The notes beneath the pieces are model-generated. The model saw only the letters and a list, made by a program, of their open reading frames with translations. It did not search any database and had not been told where the DNA came from. A stretch of DNA of 64,000 nucleotides, taken from NCBI GenBank assembly GCA_002600635.1, contig CP021371.1:933001-997000 (forward strand), written 5' to 3'. Positions within the stretch are counted from its first letter, which is position 1. Each line of letters begins with the position of its first letter. Both the position numbers and the translations under genes were made by a program. Shown one piece after another: positions 17,010 to 25,974 of this stretch. Origin of the DNA: Rhizobium sp. ACO-34A. Lineage in GTDB: Bacteria > Pseudomonadota > Alphaproteobacteria > Rhizobiales > Rhizobiaceae.

Positions 17010-17882
17010 ATGAAAAATATCGCTTGGGATGCCTATCAGCTTTTCATCGAGGTCGCCCGGCGGGGAGGGCTGACGGGGGCTTCCACGGCGAGCGGCCTGA
17101 GCCCCGCGACCATAGGCCGGCGCATGGTCGAGCTGGAGCGTCAGCTTGGTCGCGAACTCTTCCTGCGCAGCCAGACGGGCTATCGCCTGACCGATGACGG
17201 CCGCGAGCTTCTGACCCATCTCGGCGAGATGGAGGCAGCGATCCGCAGGGTCGAGACCTGGAGGCAGGGCGCGGCGGCGCGGGCGCTGGTGCGGATTGCG
17301 GCGGGTACATGGGTCGCCCGCCTTGTCAGCCAGAACTTTTCCGCGATCTGCACCGCGCGCGACGATTTCCGTATCGATCTCTTCATCGCCGAACAGCGCG
17401 CAAGCCTTGCCCATCGGGAAGCGGACATCGGCATCCGGGCTTTCGAACCGGAGGAGCAGAACCTGGCGAAGGTGCTGCTCGGCGAGGTCGCCTATGCCGC
17501 CTACAAGGCGCGAAACAGTGTTGAAGCCGAAGCACGCTGGCTGGCGGTCGATCCGGAAAACGCCATCTCGTCCTACCTGCGCTGGCCCCATGAAAACCGG
17601 CCCGAAAGCATCATCGTCACCGTCAACCGGCCGCACGCCCTGCGGGATCTTGCCATTGCCGGCGCAGGCGTCGCCGTGCTGCCCTGCATCGTCGGCGATC
17701 TGGAGGCGAGGCTTGAACGTGTCGGTGGCGAGATCGAGGTGCTGCGTCATCGTCAATGGATCGTGATGAACAACGACGACCGCCATCGCCCGGAAATCCG
17801 CGTCGTCGTGGACCGGATGACGCGATTGATGCGGGCGCATTCCGATCTCTTCGCGGGCAGGCGACCGAGCAGCGAAGGATGA
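17010..17882 (+). CDS. LysR-family transcriptional regulator
   Basis: A 290-residue LysR regulator. The winged HTH occupies about residues 1-60 (AYQLFIEVARRGGLTGAS and SPATIGRRMVELERQLGREL). A substrate-binding domain follows from about 85 (VRIAAGTWVARLVSQNFSAI, then a GAGVAVLPCIVGD turn near 225). I choose the ATG at 17010, giving the usual MKNIAWDAYQLF opening; an ATG at 16992 is in frame and neither has a clear ribosome-binding site. It is convergent with the cupin gene (6 bases apart) and divergent from the 71-aa gene. The target genes are not obvious. Confidence 0.88.
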   Translation: MKNIAWDAYQLFIEVARRGGLTGASTASGLSPATIGRRMVELERQLGRELFLRSQTGYRLTDDGRELLTHLGEMEAAIRRVETWRQGAAARALVRIAAGTWVARLVSQNFSAICTARDDFRIDLFIAEQRASLAHREADIGIRAFEPEEQNLAKVLLGEVAYAAYKARNSVEAEARWLAVDPENAISSYLRWPHENRPESIIVTVNRPHALRDLAIAGAGVAVLPCIVGDLEARLERVGGEIEVLRHRQWIVMNNDDRHRPEIRVVVDRMTRLMRAHSDLFAGRRPSSEG

Positions 17883-17888
17883 TGGAGG

Positions 17889-18374
17889 CTATCCTTCGAC
17901 GGTTTCGTCACTGCGGAGCGTTGGACCGATATTGACGATCCCATGGGCAAGGCTCAGTGCACGGAAGGCTGCCGTCTCCGCTTGCTCAAGCCTTGTGCCG
18001 GCGGCGAAGAATTCCTCGATCCGCAATGCCGGCTGGGACACCGGCAACAGGCGGACCGGTGCCGTCAGGTAGCGAAAGGTGTGCGGCATGCGGCGTGGCC
18101 CGAAGATGGAATCTCCGGGCCCGGCGCGATGGAACTTGTCGCCGATCCGGAACAGGAAACTGCCCTCGCGAACCAGAAACCACTCGTCCTGATGTTCATG
18201 ATAATGGAGCGGCGGACCGCCCACATGGTCTCGCAGGGTGTCGATGATGCAAAGTGCTCCGCCGGTATCGGCCGCGGAGACCTTGATGTCGAAGCGGCCG
18301 TTGAGGAACTGCATCGGCGTACCAAACCGATCCTCGCCATCGGCAAGCTTTCCGGGATGATCGGACAGAACCAT
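17889..18374 (-). CDS. Cupin-domain protein (quercetin dioxygenase-like)
   Basis: The 161-residue protein is a single cupin beta-barrel. The first cupin motif is PPLHYHEHQDEWFLVREGSF near residues 54-73, providing His, His and Glu metal ligands. The second is DSIFGPRRMPHTFRYL near 88-103 with the fourth His. This fold is shared by quercetinase-like dioxygenases and many small metabolite enzymes, so the reaction is unknown. The ATG at 18374 has AAGGAAG upstream. It ends six bases from the convergent LysR gene. The Trypco1 gene lies 86 bases upstream on the same strand, but the products suggest no shared function. Confidence 0.8.
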   Translation of the reverse strand: MVLSDHPGKLADGEDRFGTPMQFLNGRFDIKVSAADTGGALCIIDTLRDHVGGPPLHYHEHQDEWFLVREGSFLFRIGDKFHRAGPGDSIFGPRRMPHTFRYLTAPVRLLPVSQPALRIEEFFAAGTRLEQAETAAFRALSLAHGIVNIGPTLRSDETVEG

Positions 18375-18460
18375 CGCAATCTTCCTTCATTGGTGCTTTT
18401 GGCAAAGCTCGTGGCGGCAGTTCGTCCGCAAGCATGTAGATTGTTCGACCGATCCCTCTT

Positions 18461-18793
18461 TTAGCTGCGTTCGAAAGAGAGCGTGATGCTTGTTTCCACG
18501 CCGGCCGTTACGATGCCGATACTGCCTTCCGCGCTGATGGCGAGGCCGACCTCGACGCTCTTCAAATGCATCGAGCCGACAGGCGATTTCTCGATCTTGC
18601 CGATGACTTCCTGCAACTGCGCGATGGTTTCGGCCAGTTTCTTGTCGAGTTGTTCGGTGTCCTTCGGCACGTAACCCACAAGGCGGGCGGCAGCTTCTCT
18701 CATGCCGTGCTGCTCACCGCCCTTGTCTGCCTCGCGTATTCTCTCGGGAACGGCGGCCGCGGCCGCAGGCACGATGATGGTCAGTTTGGTCAT
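18461..18793 (-). CDS. Trypco1-like (CU044_2847-type) trypsin-co-occurring domain protein
   Basis: A 110-residue protein. Its C-terminal ~35 residues (KSVEVGLAISAEGSIGIVTA then GVETSITLSFERS) match the pattern I know from Trypco1/CU044_2847 proteins, roughly EVEFGLKLSAEAGAVIASA and a final beta strand. The middle (residues 20-70) is helical and rich in Glu, Lys and Ala, with MTKLTIIVPAA opening. Trypco1 proteins are encoded next to trypsin-like proteases in predicted bacterial conflict systems. Here the next gene upstream is exactly such a protease, 52 bases away on the same strand. The start ATG at 18793 has a strong GGGAG. The biochemical role is unknown; it may regulate or be cleaved by the protease. 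Confidence 0.7.
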   Translation of the reverse strand: MTKLTIIVPAAAAAVPERIREADKGGEQHGMREAAARLVGYVPKDTEQLDKKLAETIAQLQEVIGKIEKSPVGSMHLKSVEVGLAISAEGSIGIVTAGVETSITLSFERS

Positions 18794-18804
18794 GTCGTTC
18801 TCCC

Positions 18805-18861
18805 TTTTTAGAGATAAGGCCCGTTTTTAAAGATAAGGCCCGTTTTTAGAGATAAGGATCG
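18805..18861. repeat. Three tandem 19-bp units at the protease stop codon
   Basis: The unit tttttagagataaggcccg occurs at 18805-18823, 18824-18842 (one change) and 18843-18861 (two changes). The third unit carries the last codons and TAA stop of the protease gene. The others fill most of the space before the Trypco1 ribosome-binding site. This looks like recent slippage or duplication of the gene's 3' end. Confidence 0.85.
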
Positions 18862-19889
18862 ACTTCGAGATATTTGACGGCCTGATAGAGATCCTGGCAG
18901 AGGCCGTTTTTTCCGCCTTTGCCATCGTCTATTTCGCCCATGTAGATGCCAACTCCGGCACCGGTATGATTGTGGGTGGCCAGCGCACCGCTGTCGCCGC
19001 CCTGGGCCTGCGCATCGAGCACGAGCCGCTGGCCCATCATCGAGCCCCAATAGCCGGGCAGCGGATGGTGCGAGAGAACCGAGCGGCGTCCTGCGGCCGT
19101 GACGCGTCCGTCAAGCGTGACGGCATCGCTGGGTGAAACGACGCGTGACGGGTTCGGGAACGGGCCGAGCAGGGAAAGCCGGCTGAGGCCAGTCGGCCAG
19201 TCGGCGGCGTCGATCTCGATCACTGCGGCGTCCACCGCGCAATGGCCGCTGTCTGCCAGATATCCCCGGTTCGGTGTGCTGTGGTCTGTCGAGGGGTCCA
19301 GATCTATCGCTCTTCCAAGCGACAGGTGCTCGATGACATGCCGGGCAGTCAGTATGCCATGGTCGAAGGGTGGGTTTTTCATTGCCGGCTTGACCCAGCA
19401 TGCGCTGCTGCCGACCGTGCTGGGATGATCGGGATGAGGTGGGATGCCATGTGGCTTGAAGCCCGTATAGGTGACCACCACCGGAAATTCCCGCCTTGCA
19501 AAATGGACTGAAGTTTCAAGGAGCTCTTGATGAACCTTGCCCGCGGGCGCCGTAGCGAGGATCGATATCCCGAAGGTGAAGTTACCGCTTCGCGAGATCG
19601 GCCATTCGATTTCCTTGGCCAATCCTTCCTTGAGAGAGATGAAGCCATAGCTGACGCTGAACATTCTGGCAGGCAGGGCGCTGGGTCCGATTGCCGGCGC
19701 GCCCGTCTGTTCGATGCCGGGAACGATACCTTCCGTCAGCAACTGGAGATTGGCGGCGGTGGCGAACAGCCTGTTGCGCGGCCAGTTGAGATCCGCGTTC
19801 CGGGTGATTTGGGAAATCTGTCTATTGCCCTCGTCGGCGGACGGTAACAGTTCGGCGATGTCTTTGATGTCCTGCTGTGTCAGTTCCAT
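18846..19889 (-). CDS. Trypsin-like serine protease with N-terminal helical adaptor-like region
   Basis: A 347-residue protein. A chymotrypsin-fold catalytic triad is visible: His184 in ILTARHVIEH, Asp220 in CAVDAAVIEI and Ser300 in AQGGDSGAL, all in order and context. The first ~60 residues (MELTQQDIKDIAELLPSADE onward) look like a separate small helical domain resembling effector-associated adaptor domains; that resemblance is weak. Residues 75-145 are beta-rich. There is no signal peptide, so the protease is probably cytoplasmic, unusual for housekeeping trypsin-like enzymes. I start at the ATG at 19889 after a GAGGGGG; a GTG at 19925 is in frame. The Trypco1-like gene follows after 52 bases, so the two form a unit typical of predicted conflict systems. 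Confidence 0.8.
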   Translation of the reverse strand: MELTQQDIKDIAELLPSADEGNRQISQITRNADLNWPRNRLFATAANLQLLTEGIVPGIEQTGAPAIGPSALPARMFSVSYGFISLKEGLAKEIEWPISRSGNFTFGISILATAPAGKVHQELLETSVHFARREFPVVVTYTGFKPHGIPPHPDHPSTVGSSACWVKPAMKNPPFDHGILTARHVIEHLSLGRAIDLDPSTDHSTPNRGYLADSGHCAVDAAVIEIDAADWPTGLSRLSLLGPFPNPSRVVSPSDAVTLDGRVTAAGRRSVLSHHPLPGYWGSMMGQRLVLDAQAQGGDSGALATHNHTGAGVGIYMGEIDDGKGGKNGLCQDLYQAVKYLEVDPYL

Positions 19890-20107
19890 TCCGAGCCCCC
19901 TCTGAAAAGGGGAGAAAGCTAACACGCTATGAGGGCATTTGACAGGTTGGCGACTTTACATTGCGCGCCATTTTGTATTGCGGCGGCTGGATTTTGTTCC
20001 GCTATTCGCCGACGGCAAAACCCGCGCAACGATCGACCCAGCTCCCCCCGAAGCGTGACGATCATTGCGCGGGAACCGATCCGGGCAGGGTGCCGGATGG
20101 ATTTTCC

Positions 20108-20353
20108 TCAGGCAGCGTTCCTGCCCTGGGTGACGATGACGGGGATCAGAAGATCGCCCCAGTTTCCTTCGCCGCCGTGATGGCGGGCGGAGCGGACGAG
20201 TTCGACCGAGACGCCCGCATCGACGGCCTTCATGACCGACTGGTTGAGGCGGTGCAGGTCGTTGGCGACCATGCGGATCATTGCCTGCTGGTCGGCGGTC
20301 ATTGCCGATGCCTGTTCTTCGGCGCGTTCCTTGACTCGGGTCTGCGGGGTCAT
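20108..20353 (-). CDS. Conserved-looking small protein (81 aa) next to aceA
   Basis: The ATG at 20353 has a strong GAGGAG eight bases upstream. The product is largely helical (KERAEEQASAMTADQQAMIR, then a heptad-like VANDLHRLNQSVMKAVDAG) with a short beta end (WGDLLIPVIVTQ). I know of no function. I believe similar small genes sit beside aceA in other Rhizobiaceae, so it more likely belongs to the glyoxylate locus than to the protease unit downstream. It is separated from aceA by 192 bases containing a palindromic repeat, and from the protease start by 218 bases with no gene. Confidence 0.7.
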   Translation of the reverse strand: MTPQTRVKERAEEQASAMTADQQAMIRMVANDLHRLNQSVMKAVDAGVSVELVRSARHHGGEGNWGDLLIPVIVTQGRNAA

Positions 20354-20418
20354 GGTATTTCTCCTCTCTATTCGGGGTTCTTGAAGTGTTGATCTGCTGT
20401 CTGTGCGGGTCGGCTGTT

Positions 20419-20538
20419 GCCCCTCATCCCCCTGCCGGGACCTTCTCCCCGCAAGCGGGAGAGAAGGAGGCAGGACGGCGGCCCCATCGTCCTTCTCCCT
20501 GCCTGCGGGGAGAAGGTGGCGGCAGCCGGATGAGGGGC
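20419..20538. repeat. Palindromic intergenic repeat downstream of aceA
   Basis: Outer arms gcccctcatcc (20419-20429) and ggatgaggggc (20528-20538) enclose two ccttctcccc/agaaggt-type inner palindromes. This cctcatcc...ccttctcc pattern is a common alphaproteobacterial intergenic repeat. It starts 8 bases after the aceA stop and may also act as a transcription end. Confidence 0.75.
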
Positions 20539-20545
20539 GAGCCCC

Positions 20546-21835
<1,290 letters not shown>

Positions 21836-22003
21836 AAGTCACTCCCTTTTGCTCTGGTATGCGCGCTACTCGGTTTTTTCCATCTCGATTGGCTCGCCTT
21901 TGATGTGACTAGATTTACAGAGCGCTGCACAAAACCACCAGAAAAAACGAGAAAACAAAGAGATAAAAGAGGTTAGGCTGTCTTGTGTTTGACAATTCGG
22001 TGA

Positions 22004-22062
22004 TGTAAATTTGTAAAAACTGTAAATCAGCAGAAGACGGCGAGTTGTCTGGATTTTGTAAA
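22004..22062. promoter_or_regulatory. Clustered TGTAAA sites, probable operator of the aceA/regulator pair
   Basis: TGTAAA occurs at 22004-22009, 22012-22017, 22021-22026 and 22057-22062, the first three at 8-9-base steps. One inverted copy (TTTACA, 21914-21919) lies near aceA. The known RamB/PrpR motif contains TTTGCAAA; here TTTGTAAA is the closest variant. The sites lie directly before the regulator gene, suggesting autoregulation. Confidence 0.55.
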
Positions 22063-22073
22063 AGGGGTGGAGA

Positions 22074-23495
22074 ATGGCGGAAAACAAGATTTTTGCCGGC
22101 CCGCGCGTGCGCCGCATCCGCAACGGTCTGGGGCTGACCCAGACGGCGATGGCGGAGGCGCTCGACATCTCGCCGTCCTATCTCAACCTGATCGAGCGCA
22201 ACCAGCGGCCGCTCACCGTGCAGCTGCTGCTGAAGCTTGCGACCGTCTATAAGGTCGATCTCGACGAGTTGCAGGGCGAGGCGGGCGGTACGGCCGGCCA
22301 GTTGCGCGAGGTTTTTGCCGATCCACTGCTGTCGGGCGAGGTGCCGGGGGATCAGGAACTGATCGAGGTGGCGGAGGCCGCGCCCAATGCCGCCGCCGGC
22401 ATCGTCAAGCTTTACCGCGCCTATCGCGAACAGGCGGCGCGGCTCACGGATCTTGCCGAGCTTCTGGCGCGGGAGGGTCACGAAACCTCGATCTCGGGCA
22501 CCCGGCTTCCGGTCGACGAGGTGCGGGAGAAGCTGGAGCGTCGGGCGAATTTCTATGCCCGCATCGAGGGCGCGGCGGAGGCCTTTCATGCCTCTCTCGG
22601 CCTGTCGCCGGGGGACGATCTCGGCGCGGCGCTGAAGGCCTGGCTCAGGACTCAACATGGTATCGTCGTCAGGACATTGCCGATCCACACCATGCCGAAC
22701 CTCAGGCGGCGCTATGACCGGCATTCCATGCGGCTCTTCCTGTCCGAGCGCCTGTCGCCCTTCGATCAGTTGAGGGAGGTGGCCATGGAGGCAAGCCTGC
22801 TGGCGCTGGGCGATGAGATCGCTGCGGAACTGGAGGCGCTTGCCTTTTCCACCGGCGAGGCGAAGCGGCTCGGCCGTTTCGAACTGGCTCGTTATGCGGC
22901 TCATGCCGTGACCATGCCTTACGGCGCCTTTCTCTCGGCGGCGCAGAGGGCGCGTTACGACATCGATATCCTGCGCTCGCGCTTCAACGTTTCCTACGAG
23001 CAGGCGGCGAACCGGCTGACCATGCTGCAGCGGCCGGGCGCGGCAGGCGTGCCCTTCTTCATGCTGGAAGTGGACACGGCCGGTCACCGGTTCCGCCGGG
23101 CCGGGGCGCAGGGTTATCCGCAGGCGAAGTTCGGCGGCGGCTGTCCCAAGCTCAATGTGCATGCCGCCTTCGCGCAGCCGGGGCAGGTTCTGGTCGATGC
23201 GGTAGAGATGCCGGATGGTGCGGGGTTCCTGACGATCTCGCGTACGCTTGAGGGGCCACAGGCCGGCTTCTCCGAGCGGGTCAGGCGTACTGCCTTGCTG
23301 GTCGGTTGCGATGTCGCTCACCGTGAGGAAATCGTCTACGGTCAGACGATCGCCGCGACGCCGCCGGTCGCCGTGGGTACTGCCTGCAGGTTGTGCGAAC
23401 GGCAGGGCTGTCTTGCCCGGGCGGAGCCGCCGGTCACCCGCCCGCTTGGCCTGGACGAGATGGTGACGGGGCTTTCGGCCTTCGATTTCCAATGA
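22074..23495 (+). CDS. ScfR/RamB-type XRE transcriptional regulator (short-chain acyl-CoA responsive family)
   Basis: A 473-residue regulator. An XRE-type HTH occupies residues 8-62 (GLTQTAMAEALDISPSYLNL then IERNQRPLTVQLL). A central region related to the IrrE/ImmA peptidase fold follows (about 150-300, with LREVAMEASLLALGDEI). The C-terminal domain holds GGGCPKLNVHAAF and a cysteine cluster CRLCERQGC, typical of the RamB/PrpR/ScfR group. These proteins sense acyl-CoA and control acetate or propionate genes. Its divergent position next to aceA makes the glyoxylate shunt the likely target. TGTAAA repeats before its start suggest it also binds its own promoter. Confidence 0.88.
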   Translation: MAENKIFAGPRVRRIRNGLGLTQTAMAEALDISPSYLNLIERNQRPLTVQLLLKLATVYKVDLDELQGEAGGTAGQLREVFADPLLSGEVPGDQELIEVAEAAPNAAAGIVKLYRAYREQAARLTDLAELLAREGHETSISGTRLPVDEVREKLERRANFYARIEGAAEAFHASLGLSPGDDLGAALKAWLRTQHGIVVRTLPIHTMPNLRRRYDRHSMRLFLSERLSPFDQLREVAMEASLLALGDEIAAELEALAFSTGEAKRLGRFELARYAAHAVTMPYGAFLSAAQRARYDIDILRSRFNVSYEQAANRLTMLQRPGAAGVPFFMLEVDTAGHRFRRAGAQGYPQAKFGGGCPKLNVHAAFAQPGQVLVDAVEMPDGAGFLTISRTLEGPQAGFSERVRRTALLVGCDVAHREEIVYGQTIAATPPVAVGTACRLCERQGCLARAEPPVTRPLGLDEMVTGLSAFDFQ

Positions 23496-23622
23496 TCGCG
23501 GAAGATGTTGCGCCGCGCATAATTTAACTTGTCGCCCGACCAATTCCTTCTTAGTCTGTCAAAAAAAACAATGGGAATGGCGATGGGCGTTCTGCCCGCC
23601 TGAATCAGGAACAGGAGAAAAA

Positions 23623-24720
23623 ATGAAAGCCGATTTCATTCGCTGGGCTTCCGTGGCCGTGGCAGCTATTGTTTTTGCCGGCGCGGCAAAGGCCGAGGAT
23701 CGCGTGGTCCATGTCTACAACTGGTCGGATTATATCGACGAATCCATCCTTGAGGATTTCACCAAGGAAACCGGCATCAAGGTTGTCTATGACGTCTTCG
23801 ATTCCAACGAGATTCTCGAGACCAAGCTCCTGGCTGGCGGTTCCGGCTACGACGTCGTGGTTCCGACCGGCCCGTTCCTTGCCCGACAGATCCAGGCAGG
23901 TGTTTTCCAGAAGCTCGACAAGTCCAAGCTTCCGAACCTTTCGAACATGTGGCCGGCGGTCATGGAGCGTCTGGCCAAGTATGACCCCGGCAACGAATAT
24001 GCCGTCAACTACATGTGGGGCACGACCGGCATCGGCTATAATGTCGACAAGGTGAAGGCCGCGCTCGGCGACGTGAAGATCGACAGCTGGGACATTCTGT
24101 TCAAGCCGGAAAACGCCGAAAAGCTCAAGGCTTGCGGCGTCAACATCCTCGACGCTTCCGACGAGACCTTCGCGATTTCGATGAACTACATCGGCAAGGA
24201 TCCGGACAGCAAGGATGCGGCCGACCTCGAAGCCGGCGGCGACGTCTACATGAAGATCCGTCCGTCCGTGAAGACCTTCAACTCCTCGTCCTACATCGAC
24301 GACCTCGCAAACGGCGACATCTGCATCACGCTCGGCTGGTCGGGCGACGTCCTGCAGGCCAAGGCCCGCGCCGAGGAAGCCAATAACGGCGTGAAGATCG
24401 ACTACGTGATCCCGAAGGAAGGCACGTATATGTGGTTCGACAACCTGGCGATCCCGGCGGATGCCAAGAATGTCGAGGAAGCCCATGCGTTCATCAACTA
24501 CCTGATGAAGCCGGAGGTCATCGCCAAGGCCTCGAACTACGTTCAGTACGCCAACGGCAACCTCGCTTCGCAGCAGTTCATCGACGAGTCCGTCTTCAAG
24601 AACCCGGCCGTCTATCCGGATGAGGAGACGACCAAGAAACTCTTCACCATCTCGCCCTACGGGCCCAAGGAGCAGCGCGTGCTGAACCGGGTCTGGACGC
24701 AGATCAAGACGGGCAGCTGA
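23623..24720 (+). CDS. potF: Putrescine ABC transporter, periplasmic binding protein
   Basis: A 365-residue binding protein with a Sec signal peptide (residues 1-25, cleavage after AAKA). It closely follows E. coli PotF: VYNWSDYIDESILEDF near 31, KETGIKVVYDVFDSNEILE near 48 and YMWGTTGIGYNVDKVKAALG near 126. SWDILFKPENAEKLKACGV and DDLANGDICITLGWSGDVLQ follow. PotF-type proteins bind putrescine more tightly than spermidine. AGGAG stands before the ATG. It is the first gene of potFGHI, and a hairpin follows it that should leave more potF transcript than downstream message. Confidence 0.95.
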   Translation: MKADFIRWASVAVAAIVFAGAAKAEDRVVHVYNWSDYIDESILEDFTKETGIKVVYDVFDSNEILETKLLAGGSGYDVVVPTGPFLARQIQAGVFQKLDKSKLPNLSNMWPAVMERLAKYDPGNEYAVNYMWGTTGIGYNVDKVKAALGDVKIDSWDILFKPENAEKLKACGVNILDASDETFAISMNYIGKDPDSKDAADLEAGGDVYMKIRPSVKTFNSSSYIDDLANGDICITLGWSGDVLQAKARAEEANNGVKIDYVIPKEGTYMWFDNLAIPADAKNVEEAHAFINYLMKPEVIAKASNYVQYANGNLASQQFIDESVFKNPAVYPDEETTKKLFTISPYGPKEQRVLNRVWTQIKTGS

Positions 24721-24737
24721 TCAGAAAAGACACTTTA

Positions 24738-24765
24738 CCGGGCGGAATTTCCGCCCGGCTTTGTT
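24738..24765 (+). terminator. Attenuating hairpin between potF and potG
   Basis: An 8-bp GC-rich stem (ccgggcgg at 24738-24745, ccgcccgg at 24751-24758) followed by ctttgttt lies 17 bases past potF. Partial termination here would raise binding protein over the membrane components, as is common in ABC import operons. Confidence 0.65.
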
Positions 24766-24803
24766 TCAGCCCTATTTTCACTTTCTCAACATTGGGTCAC
24801 GCG

Positions 24804-25964
24804 ATGGCGAAATCTCTTGGACCGGTCAAACGCAAATTTTCTCCTTGGAACGACCCGCAGGCAAAGCCGTTCATCCGGTTCGAGAATGTCACGAAGCGCT
24901 TCGGCGATTTCACCGCCGTCAGCAACCTGACCCTCGATATCTACGAGCGCGAGTTCTTCTCGCTGCTTGGACCGTCCGGCTGTGGCAAGACCACGCTGAT
25001 GCGCATGCTTGCGGGCTTCGAGGATCCGACCGAAGGACATATCATCCTGCAGGGCAGGGACATTTCCGGCACGCCGCCCTACAAGCGGCCGACCAACATG
25101 ATGTTCCAGTCCTATGCGCTCTTCCCGCATATGAGCGTGGAGAAGAACATCGCCTTCGGCCTGGAACAGGACAATCTGCCGAAGGGCGATATCGAGGCGC
25201 GCGTTCAGGAAATGCTGAAGCTCGTCAAGCTGGAACAGTTCGCCAAGCGCAAGCCGAGCCAGCTCTCCGGCGGCCAGCGCCAGCGCGTCGCGCTCGCCCG
25301 TTCGCTGGCCAAGCGGCCGAAAGTGCTGTTGCTCGACGAGCCGCTCGGAGCGCTCGACAAGAAGCTTCGCGAGGAAACGCAGTTCGAACTGATGGACATC
25401 CAGCAGACGCTCGGCCTGACCTTCCTGATCGTGACCCACGACCAGGAAGAGGCGATGACGGTTTCCGACCGCATCGCCGTCATGGACAAGGGCATCATCA
25501 TGCAGGTGGCAACGCCGGCGGAAATCTACGAGGCGCCGAACAGCCGGTATGTCGCCGACTTCATCGGTGACATCAATATCGTTGAGGGCAAGCTCGAGGG
25601 CGTTGAAAAGCGTGGTGAAAGCGAGAGGGCGACGGTTATCTGCGAGGGCGGCTTCCGCGTGACGGTGGATCAGGCTTCCTGCGCGGCCGATCCCGGTACA
25701 TCCGTGGCCTTCGCGGTTCGCCCGGAAAAGGTTCGCATCTCGACGGATGCGCCTTCCGATACGACGGTCAACGCGCTTCAGGGCGAGGTCTGGGATATCG
25801 GCTATCTCGGCGACTTCTCGGTCTTCATCGTCAAGCTCGCCGACGGGTCGACGTTCCGTGCAGCGCAGGCAAACGTTTCGCGTCTGGTGGACCGCCCGAT
25901 CACCATCGACGACAAGGTATGGCTGACCTGGCCCGCGGAAGCCGGCCTCGTACTGACGCGTTGA
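24804..25964 (+). CDS. potG: Putrescine ABC transporter, ATP-binding protein
   Basis: A 386-residue ATPase of the PotA/PotG group. Walker A GPSGCGKTT is at 56-64, the Q-loop lies in MMFQSYALFPHMSV near 95, LSGGQRQRVALARSL is near 150 and Walker B LLLDEPLGALD is near 173. A C-terminal TOBE regulatory domain is present (about 280-386, VAFAVRPEKVRI). It energises the PotH-PotI channel. I use the ATG at 24804 rather than a TTG at 24792; neither has a strong ribosome-binding site. Spacing to potH is 10 bases. Confidence 0.95.
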   Translation: MAKSLGPVKRKFSPWNDPQAKPFIRFENVTKRFGDFTAVSNLTLDIYEREFFSLLGPSGCGKTTLMRMLAGFEDPTEGHIILQGRDISGTPPYKRPTNMMFQSYALFPHMSVEKNIAFGLEQDNLPKGDIEARVQEMLKLVKLEQFAKRKPSQLSGGQRQRVALARSLAKRPKVLLLDEPLGALDKKLREETQFELMDIQQTLGLTFLIVTHDQEEAMTVSDRIAVMDKGIIMQVATPAEIYEAPNSRYVADFIGDINIVEGKLEGVEKRGESERATVICEGGFRVTVDQASCAADPGTSVAFAVRPEKVRISTDAPSDTTVNALQGEVWDIGYLGDFSVFIVKLADGSTFRAAQANVSRLVDRPITIDDKVWLTWPAEAGLVLTR

Positions 25965-25974
25965 GGAGGGGCCG

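Noticed and set aside
20419..20538. Possible small RNA in the aceA downstream region
   Set aside because: The sequence is explained by a common palindromic repeat, with no separate promoter or terminator.
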